64,000 nucleotides of DNA from Acidobacteriota bacterium (GCA_023389035.1 JAEWFC010000023.1:330062-394061), one strand, 5' to 3'. Numbered from the stretch's first letter, positions 24,318-34,019 are shown. Notes: generated from the letters alone by a model not told the origin. Made by a program: numbers and translations.

Positions 24318-24779
24318 ATGTTTCACGTCGCACTCTACGAACCTGAGATACCGCCGAATACCGGCAACATCGCGCGCCTTTGCGCAGCGACCGGCACCGC
24401 CCTGCATATCGTCGGTGTCACCGGTTTCCGTATGGATGATCGAACACTAAAGCGTGCAGGGCTGGACTATTGGGACCACGTCGAGCTTTCCAGGCACAAC
24501 GAGATCGCTGATCTCTATTCGGCACTTCCCTCGTCTCGATTCGTTTATCTAACGACTAAAGCTCAGACGCCGTACACCGAATGGAGCTTTCAGGCGGAGG
24601 ATTGCCTTGTTTTCGGACCGGAAACTCGAGGCCTTCCGGAAGCCATTTTGTCTGCCAATTCCGACCGGCTTCTCACAATACCAATGCCCGGGACCGCGGT
24701 TCGAAGCCTCAACCTTTCGACCGCCGTCGGCATCGTACTCTATGAGGCGATCCGACAGTCAGTGATCGCTCGAAAATAG
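24318..24779 (+). CDS. trmL: tRNA (cytidine(34)-2'-O)-methyltransferase
   Basis: The 153-residue SPOUT enzyme methylates the ribose of the wobble base in certain leucine tRNAs. It has the short single-domain form of TrmL. MFHVALYEPEIPPNTGNIAR is the conserved start, DCLVFGPETRGLPE is motif 2, and PMPGTAVRSLNLSTAVGIVL is the knotted SAM-binding motif 3. Confidence 0.93.
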   Translation: MFHVALYEPEIPPNTGNIARLCAATGTALHIVGVTGFRMDDRTLKRAGLDYWDHVELSRHNEIADLYSALPSSRFVYLTTKAQTPYTEWSFQAEDCLVFGPETRGLPEAILSANSDRLLTIPMPGTAVRSLNLSTAVGIVLYEAIRQSVIARK

Positions 24780-24890
24780 CGTAACAACACCGAATTAAAG
24801 CGTTTTCAGGCATCTATTTGCCCTTGGATATCTTCAAATGACTACCGTCGTTATTGACGGTGAGATTAATGGAAGGAGAGAACTTGGGTA

Positions 24891-25445
24891 ATGAAATTAT
24901 ATACGAGATTCATAGCATTTACCTTTGCTATTTTTGCTTTTTCATTCGTGAACGTGAGTGCTCAGGGCCTTTCCGGTGACGCGGCGGCCACTACAGCACT
25001 CGGGCAGCAGGTGTTTAAAAAGATCCTTCGCCTGCCCTACTACGAGGTTTACGACCACATCGGTTTTTCGATCGATGGAAGCACCGTCACGTTGACCGGT
25101 AAAGTCAGGAACGGCGTGAACCGCTCGGATGCGAAAGCTGCGGTCGAGCGGATACCGGGTGTGACAAACGTCATCAACAATATCGAGATCTTGCCGCCTT
25201 CGCGGTTCGACGATGATATTCGCCGGGCACTTTATGCACGAATAGCTAATACCGGCGGCCTTTCGGGCTATATCTGGCCCAACAATCCGGCGGTCCGCCT
25301 GATCGTCGATAACGGCCGCATATCTCTCGAAGGCACGGTCCGGCATCGGGGCGATTACGACACGATGAACATCATCGCACGCTCGATCCCGAATTCGTTC
25401 GCAGTGACGAACAATCTTCAGATCGAGAACGATCGGCCTAATTAA
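24891..25445 (+). CDS. Exported protein with two BON domains
   Basis: The 184-residue protein has a signal peptide (FIAFTFAIFAFSFVNVSAQG). Two BON domains follow: one at about residues 45-100 (FSIDGSTVTLTGKVRNGVNR and IPGVTNVINNIEI), the other at about 110-180 (LIVDNGRISLEGTVRHRGDY). BON domains bind phospholipids or envelope structures, as in OsmY, so a role in envelope integrity is plausible. GGAAGGAG lies about ten bases upstream of the ATG. A strong terminator follows. Confidence 0.8.
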   Translation: MKLYTRFIAFTFAIFAFSFVNVSAQGLSGDAAATTALGQQVFKKILRLPYYEVYDHIGFSIDGSTVTLTGKVRNGVNRSDAKAAVERIPGVTNVINNIEILPPSRFDDDIRRALYARIANTGGLSGYIWPNNPAVRLIVDNGRISLEGTVRHRGDYDTMNIIARSIPNSFAVTNNLQIENDRPN

Positions 25446-25479
25446 GCGGCCTGAAAACATTGGTTTGTTCCGCCAATTA

Positions 25480-25513
25480 GATCGGCAGAGCCCATCTCTG
25501 CCGGTCGTTTTTT
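25480..25513 (+). terminator. Rho-independent terminator of the BON-domain gene
   Basis: CGGCAGAG (25483-25490), loop CCCAT, CTCTGCCG (25496-25503), extended by GA/TC pairs, then a long T-run. The stem is perfect over eight pairs. Confidence 0.9.
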
Positions 25514-25585
25514 TGTTTTAAAGGTTGCCTTTTGGGCTGCAATCAATCATTATTTCCGTTTGCTTTCAGGCAGCTTTTTACATCA

Positions 25586-27396
<1,811 letters not shown>

Positions 27397-27400
<4 letters not shown>

Positions 27401-27903
27401 GAGTTTCTCGTATTCTTTTTTCGGGGGCGCACTGGCTGCTCGACGCCCTCGAAAAAATATCCGCCGCCCAATACTTTTCGGCGGATCTCGTCGATTATCT
27501 TCCGTTTATCACGAGTTTCCGCGAAACGTTTCACCTGCTTGATCTGTTCAGGTGTGCCGCCGCCTGCGACAGACTGCCATTCGACAAGCTTACCGCTCCA
27601 CGCAACGATCTCAACCAAAAGCGGTATCAGCTCAAGTCCCTTTTCGGTCAGCGAATAATGGTCCTTGCGTCGATCGGTCGGGTGAGGCTCACGTCTTAGT
27701 ATTCCGTTTTCCTCCATCTGCGAAAGCCGCGACGCCAGAATATTGGTCGCTATGCCCTCATCGGACCGCAGGAACTCGCCGTAGGTCTTTTTTCCCCAAA
27801 ACACAATATCCCTAACGATCAGGAGCGACCATTTGTCTCCAAATGTCTCGAGCCCGAAGTTTACGGGACAATTCGAACGAAGTTCGTCAGTGGGCACTGT
27901 CAT
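27397..27903 (-). CDS. HxlR-family transcriptional regulator
   Basis: The 168-residue protein has the HxlR winged helix (about residues 10-105): CPVNFGLETFGDKWSLLIVR, YGEFLRSDEGIATNILASRL and HPTDRRKDHYSLTEKGLELI. The cysteine at residue 12 is at the position that senses reactive electrophiles or oxidants in several HxlR members. The C-terminal 50 residues are basic and unique. The gene is divergent from a VOC-protein gene, and a large dyad lies between them. It probably represses itself and the VOC gene. Confidence 0.88.
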
Positions 27904-27922
27904 CTCAGTCTCTATTGTAACA

Positions 27923-27964
27923 CACTTGCACTTTGCAATTTATATTACTTGCATTGGACAAGTG
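27923..27964. promoter_or_regulatory. Two-tier dyad operator between hxlR-type gene and VOC gene
   Basis: CACTTG-N5-TGCAA-N10-TTGCA-N5-CAAGTG is a perfect nested dyad with one centre (27943.5). Its right arm overlaps the -35 box of the forward promoter. The arrangement fits binding by one or two dimers of the divergent HxlR protein. Confidence 0.6.
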
Positions 27965-27977
27965 ATTGCGTTATGGT
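27949..27977 (+). promoter_or_regulatory. Promoter of the VOC/SnoaL-like genes
   Basis: TTGCAT (27949-27954), a 17-bp spacer and TATGGT (27972-27977) form a reasonable sigma-70 promoter, 29 bp upstream of the VOC start codon. The operator dyad covers the -35 box. Confidence 0.5.
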
Positions 27978-28006
27978 AAAGACTCATTAAATCCACGGAG
28001 AAAGTT

Positions 28007-28402
28007 ATGTTCAAGGACAACAGGGTATTCAGCAGCTTTTCGGTAGACGACCTCGGTGCTGCGAGAGATTTCTATGGCGGAAAACTCGGGCTCGACGTTA
28101 TCACCGAGCAAGAAGGCCTTGCCATAAAGCTCGCTGGCGGAGCCGATCTGTTCATTTATCCGAAGAAAGACCACCAGCCCGCGACGTTCACGCTGCTCAA
28201 TTTCAAGGTGTCGAACATCGACGAGGCTGTAGATGAGCTGATAAGCGCCGGTATCTCGCTCGAAACTTTTGGAGGCGACATCCAAACGGACGCGAAAGGC
28301 ATCTTTCGTGGGAAAGAGATGAATTTGGGACCGAACATCGCGTGGTTCCGTGATCCGGCCGGAAACTTTCTATCGGTGGTGGAGTCCTCCCATATTAGTT
28401 AA
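28007..28402 (+). CDS. VOC-superfamily protein (glyoxalase/bleomycin-resistance fold)
   Basis: The 131-residue protein has the paired beta-alpha-beta-beta-beta layout of VOC proteins: FSSFSVDDLGAARDFYGGKL, LFIYPKKDHQPATFTLLNFK and AWFRDPAGNFLSVVE. Members include glyoxalases, dioxygenases and antibiotic-binding proteins, and the metal ligands are not obvious enough to name a reaction. GGAG lies just upstream of the ATG. Divergence from the HxlR gene suggests it is induced by whatever that regulator senses. Confidence 0.8.
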   Translation: MFKDNRVFSSFSVDDLGAARDFYGGKLGLDVITEQEGLAIKLAGGADLFIYPKKDHQPATFTLLNFKVSNIDEAVDELISAGISLETFGGDIQTDAKGIFRGKEMNLGPNIAWFRDPAGNFLSVVESSHIS

Positions 28403-28433
28403 CGACGCAATTCTAAATACAAAGGAGATACAA

Positions 28434-28805
28434 ATGTCACAAAGCAAAAAGGACATCGTTCAGAAGATCAATGACTCATTCGCAGCTGGAAGCTCGGACG
28501 GCTTTCTCGAGTTCTGCACCGACGACATCACGTGGAAAATGGTCGGCGAGCCAGAGGTGAAAGGAAAACAGGCCGTTCGCGAATTCATGGCGTCGAACGG
28601 AGGAATGGAGCCGCCGAAATTTACCGTGGACAAGATCGTTGCCGAGGGCGATTCTGCCGTCTGCTGGGGCGATATGACGATGGGGCATGACGCCTACTCC
28701 TATTGCGACGTGTACACGTTCGACGGAGATAAGGTGCGTGAGCTGCGGGCATTCGTGGTCAAGCACAAATCCGCAGATGCCGAAAATAAGAGCGCGACGG
28801 CGTAA
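28434..28805 (+). CDS. SnoaL/NTF2-like ketosteroid-isomerase-fold protein
   Basis: The 123-residue protein has the NTF2-like cone fold pattern: DIVQKINDSFAAGSSDGFLE, DDITWKMVGEPEVKGKQAVR and YSYCDVYTFDGDKVRELRAF. Such proteins are often small isomerases or ligand-binding proteins without a known substrate. The ATG at 28434 has a strong AAAGGAG seven bases upstream. It follows the VOC gene by 31 bp and is probably cotranscribed with it. Confidence 0.8.
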   Translation: MSQSKKDIVQKINDSFAAGSSDGFLEFCTDDITWKMVGEPEVKGKQAVREFMASNGGMEPPKFTVDKIVAEGDSAVCWGDMTMGHDAYSYCDVYTFDGDKVRELRAFVVKHKSADAENKSATA

Positions 28806-28817
28806 GACGACCGTGTT

Positions 28818-28846
28818 TTGACAGGCAAATATTTGTCTGTTAGTTT
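28818..28846 (+). promoter_or_regulatory. Promoter of the ArsR/SRPBCC operon
   Basis: TTGACA (28818-28823), a 17-bp spacer and TAGTTT (28841-28846) make a strong -35 with a weaker -10 element, 30 bp upstream of the regulator start codon. Confidence 0.6.
28821..28840. promoter_or_regulatory. Operator dyad inside the promoter spacer
   Basis: ACAGGCAAATATTTGTCTGT is a 20-bp palindrome with a single mismatched pair. It fills the space between the -35 and -10 elements. This is an ideal place for the ArsR-type regulator encoded next to block RNA polymerase. Confidence 0.55.
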
Positions 28847-28875
28847 ACTACCTGGTTAATTAACTATATAGTAAA
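28844..28875. promoter_or_regulatory. Second dyad ending at the ArsR-type start codon
   Basis: TTTACTA-N5-TTAATTAA-N5-TAGTAAA is a perfect dyad centred at 28859.5. Its inner core is GTTAATTAAC. It covers the likely transcription start and the translation start region. A smaller palindrome, ACTATATAGT, lies inside its right half. Confidence 0.55.
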
Positions 28876-29253
28876 ATGCTTTCTCGATCAGACCGATTGG
28901 ACATCACATTTTCAGCACTCGCCGATCCGACGAGGAGAGCGATCCTCGCTCGTCTATCGACGGGCGAAGCGTCCGTCACGGAACTCGCGAAACCGCTGAA
29001 GATGACGATGCCGGCGGTAACAAAGCACCTTAAGGTCCTGCAGAAAGCGGGCCTGATCAGACAGGAACGCAGGGCACAGTGGCGGCCCTGCTATCTTGTC
29101 GCTGAGCCTCTGAAGGAAGCTTCGGATTGGGTCGATCAGTACCGAAAGTTCTGGGAACAGAGCCTAGACCGGCTGGAGATCTACCTTCAACAACTACAGC
29201 AGCAAGCCGATCCGCCGAAAAAGCGGCAGCGAAAGAAAGCACCGAAGAAATGA
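28876..29253 (+). CDS. ArsR/SdpR-type transcriptional repressor
   Basis: The 125-residue protein has the ArsR winged helix (about residues 8-95): DITFSALADPTRRAILARLS, VTELAKPLKMTMPAVTKHLK and VLQKAGLIRQERRAQWRPCY. The metal-binding cysteines of ArsR/SmtB are absent, as in the group that sits before SRPBCC (AHSA1) genes. The C-terminal tail is lysine-rich (KKRQRKKAPKK). It overlaps the SRPBCC gene by 4 bp. Autorepression through the two dyads upstream is likely. Confidence 0.9.
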   Translation: MLSRSDRLDITFSALADPTRRAILARLSTGEASVTELAKPLKMTMPAVTKHLKVLQKAGLIRQERRAQWRPCYLVAEPLKEASDWVDQYRKFWEQSLDRLEIYLQQLQQQADPPKKRQRKKAPKK

Positions 29254-29735
29254 CAGCAGCAGCAAACAAACCTACGGCCGGCGACACGGACCGCGAGATC
29301 ATGGAGACGCGTGTCTTAAATGCACCTCGCGAACTAGTCTGGCGGGCGTGGACCGATCCGGCCCACATCTCAAACTGGTGGGGGCCAGATGGATTCACGA
29401 CTACAACAGAAACAATGGACGTCAGGCCGGGCGGTCTCTGGCTGCACGTAATGCATGGGCCTGATGGCACGGATTATCCAAATCGCACCGAGTACATAGA
29501 AGTGCAGGAACCGGCTCGGATCGTATATCGCAATTCCGGAAACACGAAAGAACGGTCGGACGTGAGCTTTGTCTCGCATATCGATCTGATCGATCTCAAC
29601 GGACGAACGGAGATCAGGATCCGCCTTGTGTTTGATTCAGCAGAGATGCGTGACGCAGCAGCCCGAGAATATGGAGCGGTCGAAGGACTGCAGCAAATGC
29701 TGGTGCGGCTCGATCGTTATCTACCGAACTATTAG
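29250..29735 (+). CDS. SRPBCC/AHSA1-domain protein
   Basis: The 161-residue protein has the AHSA1 pattern METRVLNAPRELVWRAWTDP, HISNWWGPDGFTTTTETMDV and RPGGLWLHVMHGPDGTDYPN. The helix-grip fold binds small hydrophobic ligands. The function in these ArsR-linked operons is not established. The start ATG overlaps the stop of the ArsR gene (ATGA). It is the first of three SRPBCC paralogues in this operon. Confidence 0.85.
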   Translation: MTAAANKPTAGDTDREIMETRVLNAPRELVWRAWTDPAHISNWWGPDGFTTTTETMDVRPGGLWLHVMHGPDGTDYPNRTEYIEVQEPARIVYRNSGNTKERSDVSFVSHIDLIDLNGRTEIRIRLVFDSAEMRDAAAREYGAVEGLQQMLVRLDRYLPNY

Positions 29736-29760
29736 CAAGATCTACTTTAGGAGCAAAAAT

Positions 29761-30267
29761 ATGACTGCAGCAGTTGAGACCGAAAAGAAGAGTAATTCAA
29801 AAGATGTCGTGATCGTCCGCGAGTTTTCGGCCCCGCGTGATCTGGTATGGGCCGCTTGGACCGAGACAGAGCACATCGAGAAATGGTTCGGACCAAAGGG
29901 CTTTACAACACGTGTCATTTCAAACGATTGGCATGTCGGCGGCACCAACGAATATGTAATGGTCGGCCCCGACGGCACCGAATATCCGGGAAAGGGCGTG
30001 ATCATCGAGATCGATCCGAAGAACAAGATCGTCTCAACGGACGAATTCGGCGAGGATTTCATCGAGTCGAATCCCGGCATGGACCTTCCGACGGGCATGA
30101 CCACCACTGCAGTTTTCGATGATCTCGGAGACCGGTGCCGGCTGACGCTGACGATCTCACACCCGACGGTCGAGGATCGTATAAAGCACGAGAAGATCGG
30201 CGTGGTCGACGGTTGGGGTTCGAGCTTCGACAAACTCGACGAATACCTGGCACAGATCAGGAACTGA
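29761..30267 (+). CDS. SRPBCC/AHSA1-domain protein, second copy
   Basis: The 168-residue protein has VIVREFSAPRDLVWAAWTET, EKWFGPKGFTTRVISNDW and VGGTNEYVMVGPDGTEYPG, and is a paralogue of the preceding gene. The ATG at 29761 has AGGAG eight bases upstream. The frame is open earlier, within the previous gene, but nothing supports a start there. Confidence 0.85.
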   Translation: MTAAVETEKKSNSKDVVIVREFSAPRDLVWAAWTETEHIEKWFGPKGFTTRVISNDWHVGGTNEYVMVGPDGTEYPGKGVIIEIDPKNKIVSTDEFGEDFIESNPGMDLPTGMTTTAVFDDLGDRCRLTLTISHPTVEDRIKHEKIGVVDGWGSSFDKLDEYLAQIRN

Positions 30268-30292
30268 TCGTTCTAAAACATTTTATCCGACT

Positions 30293-30324
30293 ACTCGGGC
30301 GGCGTGGCGAAATGTCGCCCGGGT
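30293..30324 (+). other. Hairpin inside the SRPBCC operon
   Basis: ACTCGGGCG (30293-30301) pairs with CGCCCGGGT (30316-30324), nine pairs including one G-T. Only a weak T-rich stretch follows. It may be a partial terminator or an mRNA processing/stability hairpin between the second SRPBCC gene and the PhnB-like gene. Confidence 0.4.
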
Positions 30325-30362
30325 GGTTTCGTCATTAATTTCAAGTCAAAGGAGACAGAGCA

Positions 30363-30806
30363 ATGGCTTCAGTACACCCATATCTTAATTTTGCAGGTAA
30401 TACAGAAGAGGCATTTAACTTCTACAAGTCGGTTTTCGGCGGCGAGTTTCAGGCAGTGATGCGATTTGGTGAAACGCCCGGTTGCGACGAATCGCCGATC
30501 GCGGAGAACGAAAAGGACAAGATCGCACACATCGCTCTCCCGCTCGGGACGGAAGGGACGATGCTGATGGCGACGGATTCGCTGGAATCGATGGGTCAAA
30601 AGCTGACTGTCGGTAACAATTTCTCGATAACATATAATCCGGACTCGAAGGAAGAAGCCGACCGCCTGTTCACGGCTCTCGGCGACGGCGGGACGGTTAT
30701 TATGCCGATCGCCGATACCTTTTGGAACGCGTATTGGGGATGCCTGACGGACCGGTTCGGGGTAAATTGGATGATCAATTACGACACCTCGAATGCGACC
30801 GCATAG
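30363..30806 (+). CDS. PhnB-like VOC-superfamily protein
   Basis: The 147-residue protein has the PhnB/3-demethylubiquinone-methyltransferase-like pattern: VHPYLNFAGNTEEAFNFYKS, VFGGEFQAVMRFGE, GTMLMATDSLESMGQ and WGCLTDRFGVNWMINY. The family name comes from old annotations, and the true role is unknown. A GGAG precedes the ATG. Confidence 0.85.
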   Translation: MASVHPYLNFAGNTEEAFNFYKSVFGGEFQAVMRFGETPGCDESPIAENEKDKIAHIALPLGTEGTMLMATDSLESMGQKLTVGNNFSITYNPDSKEEADRLFTALGDGGTVIMPIADTFWNAYWGCLTDRFGVNWMINYDTSNATA

Positions 30807-30873
30807 CTGCCTGGTGTTCGGGAACTAATTAGGATCCGCATCCGTATTTTTCAGAATTAGAGAACCTTTGCGC

Positions 30874-31332
30874 ATGTCATCACCTAGAACTGCAGCCGGC
30901 AGAGAGTTGGTGATCGAGCGGATCTTCGATGCTCCGCGCGATCTTGTATTTGAGGTATGGACCCACCCAAAGCATCTTGCGAATTGGTGGGGCCCAAAGG
31001 ATTTCACCTTACCGCACTGCGAGATCGAGTTTCGCGTCGGCGGCTATTACCGCTTCTGCATGTGCTCGCCGGAAGGCGAAAAGCATTGGGTCTCCGGCGT
31101 TTATCGGCAGATAGTAACGCCGGAACTCATTGAAAAGACCTGGAAGCGTGAGTATGAATCAGGCGAGATCTGGTGCGACACCCTGCTATCACTCGCTTTT
31201 AGTGAGATCGGAGCGAAAACTAAGTTCCGGCTTCATCAGACCGGATTTATCGACCCTGATCACCTCGAGAAGCACCGGGGCGGCTGGGGACAATGCATTG
31301 AGCGGCTCGCCGAATACGTTCAGGTCGCATAA
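30874..31332 (+). CDS. SRPBCC/AHSA1-domain protein, third copy
   Basis: The 152-residue protein has LVIERIFDAPRDLVFEVWTH, HLANWWGPKDFTLPHCEIEF and GGWGQCIERLAEYV. It is more diverged than the first two copies and has more cysteines. The ATG at 30874 is preferred to the TTG two codons upstream. It is followed 18 bp later by the DoxX gene. Confidence 0.82.
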   Translation: MSSPRTAAGRELVIERIFDAPRDLVFEVWTHPKHLANWWGPKDFTLPHCEIEFRVGGYYRFCMCSPEGEKHWVSGVYRQIVTPELIEKTWKREYESGEIWCDTLLSLAFSEIGAKTKFRLHQTGFIDPDHLEKHRGGWGQCIERLAEYVQVA

Positions 31333-31350
31333 GGACAGGAGAAATTTACT

Positions 31351-31740
31351 ATGAAGATCGCGGTGATCATTGTACGCACGCTGGTGGGCCTGCTGTTTCT
31401 GTTCGCATCGCTCGCTTATTTTTTCGATCTTGTAACGCCGCCACCGATGGAAGGAGCTAACAAGATGTTCAATGAAGGCCTGGCGGCATCTGGTTACTTT
31501 TTCACTTTGCTAAAGATTACCGAGCTCGTCTGTGCCATCCTGCTATTGATCGGACGTTACGTGCCTCTGGCGTTGGTTATACTCTCGCCGATAGTTGTAA
31601 ACATACTTTTTGTGCATATATTCCTTGCTCCGGAAGGACTGCCGATCGCGATATTTCTGGTGATCGCGTTTATCTTTCTGGCCTGGTACTATCGCGAAAA
31701 TTTCAGGGGCGTTCTTGCAGCCAGGGAAATAGGAGCGTAG
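31351..31740 (+). CDS. DoxX-like membrane protein
   Basis: The 129-residue protein has four membrane helices in the DoxX order: VRTLVGLLFLFASLAYFFDL, GYFFTLLKITELVCAILLLI, VPLALVILSPIVVNILFVHI and PIAIFLVIAFIFLAWYY. DoxX proteins are thought to act in sulfur or redox balance at the membrane. GACAGGAG lies upstream of the ATG. Confidence 0.85.
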   Translation: MKIAVIIVRTLVGLLFLFASLAYFFDLVTPPPMEGANKMFNEGLAASGYFFTLLKITELVCAILLLIGRYVPLALVILSPIVVNILFVHIFLAPEGLPIAIFLVIAFIFLAWYYRENFRGVLAAREIGA

Positions 31741-31742
31741 GT

Positions 31743-32099
31743 ATGTCGAGATATTCAGACGTGTATTTGGTTCCAATGAGGGAAGACAACGTCGCGGCCT
31801 ATAAGAAAATGGCCACCTCGGTGGGCAAGGTGTTTATGAAGCACGGGGCCCTACGATATCGCGAATATATCGCTTCGGACCTTGCGGCCGAGGGCGTCGT
31901 ACCCTTTACCGAGCTTCTAGAGCTTAAACCTGGGGAAACGGCGATCTTCGCGGCCGTCGAATTCAAGTCGGAGGCTCATCGCAACTCCGTGATGAAGAAG
32001 GTATTCGCTGATCCAGCGATGATACCGCCTGAGGGCGATCCGCTATTCGACTGTACGCGGATGGTGTATGGCGGCTTTAAGATACTGGTTGATCTCTAG
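31743..32099 (+). CDS. DUF1428-family protein
   Basis: The 118-residue protein has the ferredoxin-like DUF1428 pattern: YSDVYLVPMREDNVAAYKKM, HGALRYREYIASDL, ETAIFAAVEFKSEAHRNSVM and MVYGGFKILVDL. No activity is known. It starts 2 bp after the DoxX stop codon and is the last clear member of the operon that begins with the ArsR gene. Confidence 0.82.
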   Translation: MSRYSDVYLVPMREDNVAAYKKMATSVGKVFMKHGALRYREYIASDLAAEGVVPFTELLELKPGETAIFAAVEFKSEAHRNSVMKKVFADPAMIPPEGDPLFDCTRMVYGGFKILVDL

Positions 32100-32141
32100 G
32101 TTTCGCTGACCGGCGGGTCTATACTGGTCACTTGATCAAAA

Positions 32142-33599
32142 ATGGCTGAGCCCGGTACACAGGTTTCCGTTGAAGCAGAAGAGGCGATAGAACCGCCTCG
32201 GCCGAAGTCGCGATACGACCGCTCGATCGTCGAGGGGCCGCTCGGACGCGCCGTTTGGAAGATCGCTTGGCCGACGATGCTAACGAATGTGATCGCCGGG
32301 CTACAGGGACTGGTCGATCACATTGTTGTTGGGAACATGGTCGGGTATCAGGGGAACGCCGCGATCGGCATCAGCTGGCAGATCTTTCTTGTAGTGATCG
32401 TTTTCATTTCGTCGCTCTTTACCGGGATGAGCGTGCTTGTCGCTAGATTTGCGGGTGCCGGCAATGAGGAAAAGGTTGACCGCACGGTCTACCAGGCGTT
32501 TCTGACGGCGATCATAATCTCGCTCGGAATAATGGCTCCGGTCGGATATTTCGCCTCGCCGTGGCTGCTAGATCTCGTGAACGCCGAGGCGGGCGTAAAG
32601 GCCGAGGCACTTCCCTACCTGCGGATCACATTCATTTTCAGTCAGGGTTTATTGGTCTTTTTCATGTTGAGCGGCGCTCTGCGTTCGGCCGGTGATGCAC
32701 GGACCCCGATGGTGCTTGGGATCGTCATGACGGTGCTGAATCTGGTACTGAATGTCGTGCTGATCGCCGGGCTCGGGCCGATACCGGCATTCGGGACCGC
32801 AGGTGCGGCGATGGGCACAAGCATCGCTTCGGGCTCTGTCGCGTTGTACGCTCTGTGGCGACTGCTCCACGGTGGGTGGGTCATTTCGTTTCCGAAAGGC
32901 GGTAGCTACAAACCCGACTGGGCGATAATTCGTTCGATATTCAAATTCGGTTTGCCAACCGGATTTCAAGGCATCGCGATGAACATCGGCGGTGTAGCAA
33001 TGCTCGCGTTTATTGGCTCGCTGGCTCAAAGTGCGGCGGCACAGGCCGCGTTTGCGATCTCATACACACAGCTTTTTTCACTTGTGACGTGGACGTCGGT
33101 CGGGTTAATGGGTGCGGCGGCGTCGGTCGCCGGGCAGAATCTCGGTGCGGGTCATCCTGACCGCGCAAACTCCGCTGTTCACATCGCTGCTCGATACGGA
33201 ATGGTTGGGGCAGCGTTTCTCGGGTTCTTCTTTTTCTTTTTCCCGGAACAGCTGCTTGGATTTTTTGGAATGGAAGAGCCTGCGGTGCTTGCGATCGGCA
33301 CGCAGCTTCTTCGTGTGCTGAGTATCTCCGGCTTGTTCATCTCGGCGGCATTGACGTACACCGGCGGCCTTCAGGGAACAGGCGACACGAAAAGCCCGCT
33401 CTATATTTCTATTATCTCTCAGCTGGTCTTGCCGCTGGCGATATGTGCGATACTGCAGCAGACGGTCGGCCTACAGGCCATCCACATTTGGCTCGCTATC
33501 CTCGCCGGCCACGTCACACGTTTCCTGCTTAGTTTCATTAGATTCAACCAAGGCCGCTGGCGAAACATCGCCGTCGACATCACCGTCAGCCCGAACTGA
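32142..33599 (+). CDS. MATE-family multidrug exporter
   Basis: The 485-residue protein has a 45-residue charged N-terminus and then 12 membrane helices in two related halves, as in MATE/NorM exporters (IAWPTMLTNVIAGLQGLVDH, FFMLSGALRSAGDARTPMVL, YTGGLQGTGDTKSPLYISI). These move cationic drugs or metabolites out in exchange for Na+ or H+. No clear ribosome site is seen. It may be read from the preceding operon or from its own promoter in the 42-bp gap. Confidence 0.9.
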   Translation: MAEPGTQVSVEAEEAIEPPRPKSRYDRSIVEGPLGRAVWKIAWPTMLTNVIAGLQGLVDHIVVGNMVGYQGNAAIGISWQIFLVVIVFISSLFTGMSVLVARFAGAGNEEKVDRTVYQAFLTAIIISLGIMAPVGYFASPWLLDLVNAEAGVKAEALPYLRITFIFSQGLLVFFMLSGALRSAGDARTPMVLGIVMTVLNLVLNVVLIAGLGPIPAFGTAGAAMGTSIASGSVALYALWRLLHGGWVISFPKGGSYKPDWAIIRSIFKFGLPTGFQGIAMNIGGVAMLAFIGSLAQSAAAQAAFAISYTQLFSLVTWTSVGLMGAAASVAGQNLGAGHPDRANSAVHIAARYGMVGAAFLGFFFFFFPEQLLGFFGMEEPAVLAIGTQLLRVLSISGLFISAALTYTGGLQGTGDTKSPLYISIISQLVLPLAICAILQQTVGLQAIHIWLAILAGHVTRFLLSFIRFNQGRWRNIAVDITVSPN

Positions 33600-33737
33600 T
33601 CCGGCATCCTCTTCAACATCATCGTCAGATTCAGGATCATAGTCCTGATAGCCGTGGGCGTCGTCATAGTAATATGAACCGCTGTGTTCAGGCTTAGAGC
33701 GTTCAGGATCGGTATTCTCATCGGGGACTTGCTGCAT
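33471..33737 (-). CDS. Possible acidic protein antisense to the MATE 3' end
   Basis: An 88-codon frame on the minus strand encodes an acidic, tyrosine-rich N-terminus (SGSYYYDDAHGYQDYDPESD, then DDVEEDAG). The last 43 codons overlap the MATE coding end in antisense and look like shadow sequence. The 138-bp part outside MATE has protein-like composition. No ribosome site is seen, and it may be chance. Confidence 0.3.
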   Translation of the reverse strand: MQQVPDENTDPERSKPEHSGSYYYDDAHGYQDYDPESDDDVEEDAGSVRADGDVDGDVSPAALVESNETKQETCDVAGEDSEPNVDGL

Positions 33738-33803
33738 AAGAATGATTATTGGCAGAACCTATTTCCCAGTCAACATTTTCCTCTTTTTGTCCTAATATTA
33801 CCT

Positions 33804-34019
33804 ATGAGCCGAACGTCGGAAGAAAAGCTGCTCGATCCGAGACCTGGAAGCAGGATAGCTGCGGCCAGGGATTTCGGTATCGATCTCACTTTGCTGGTGG
33901 CAAAACTCAGGAAAACCCCGCAGGAAAGGATCGACGAACTTCAGTCAGCGATGGAGTTCCAGGCGGAGTTGGAACGAGCAAAGCGGCGGGGGCCTTTGGA
34001 AACATCTGGGAATCGATGA
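33804..34019 (+). CDS. Small partner protein of a nucleotidyltransferase module
   Basis: The 71-residue protein (SRTSEEKLLDPRPGSRIAAA, RDFGIDLTLLVAKLRKTPQE, RIDELQSAMEFQAELERA) overlaps the following nucleotidyltransferase gene by 4 bp (ATGA). Pairs of a short helical protein with a TPxERxxxL-like motif and a DUF6036-type nucleotidyltransferase are widespread and are suspected to be toxin-antitoxin-like. The in-frame start further upstream is unsupported. Confidence 0.6.
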   Translation: MSRTSEEKLLDPRPGSRIAAARDFGIDLTLLVAKLRKTPQERIDELQSAMEFQAELERAKRRGPLETSGNR

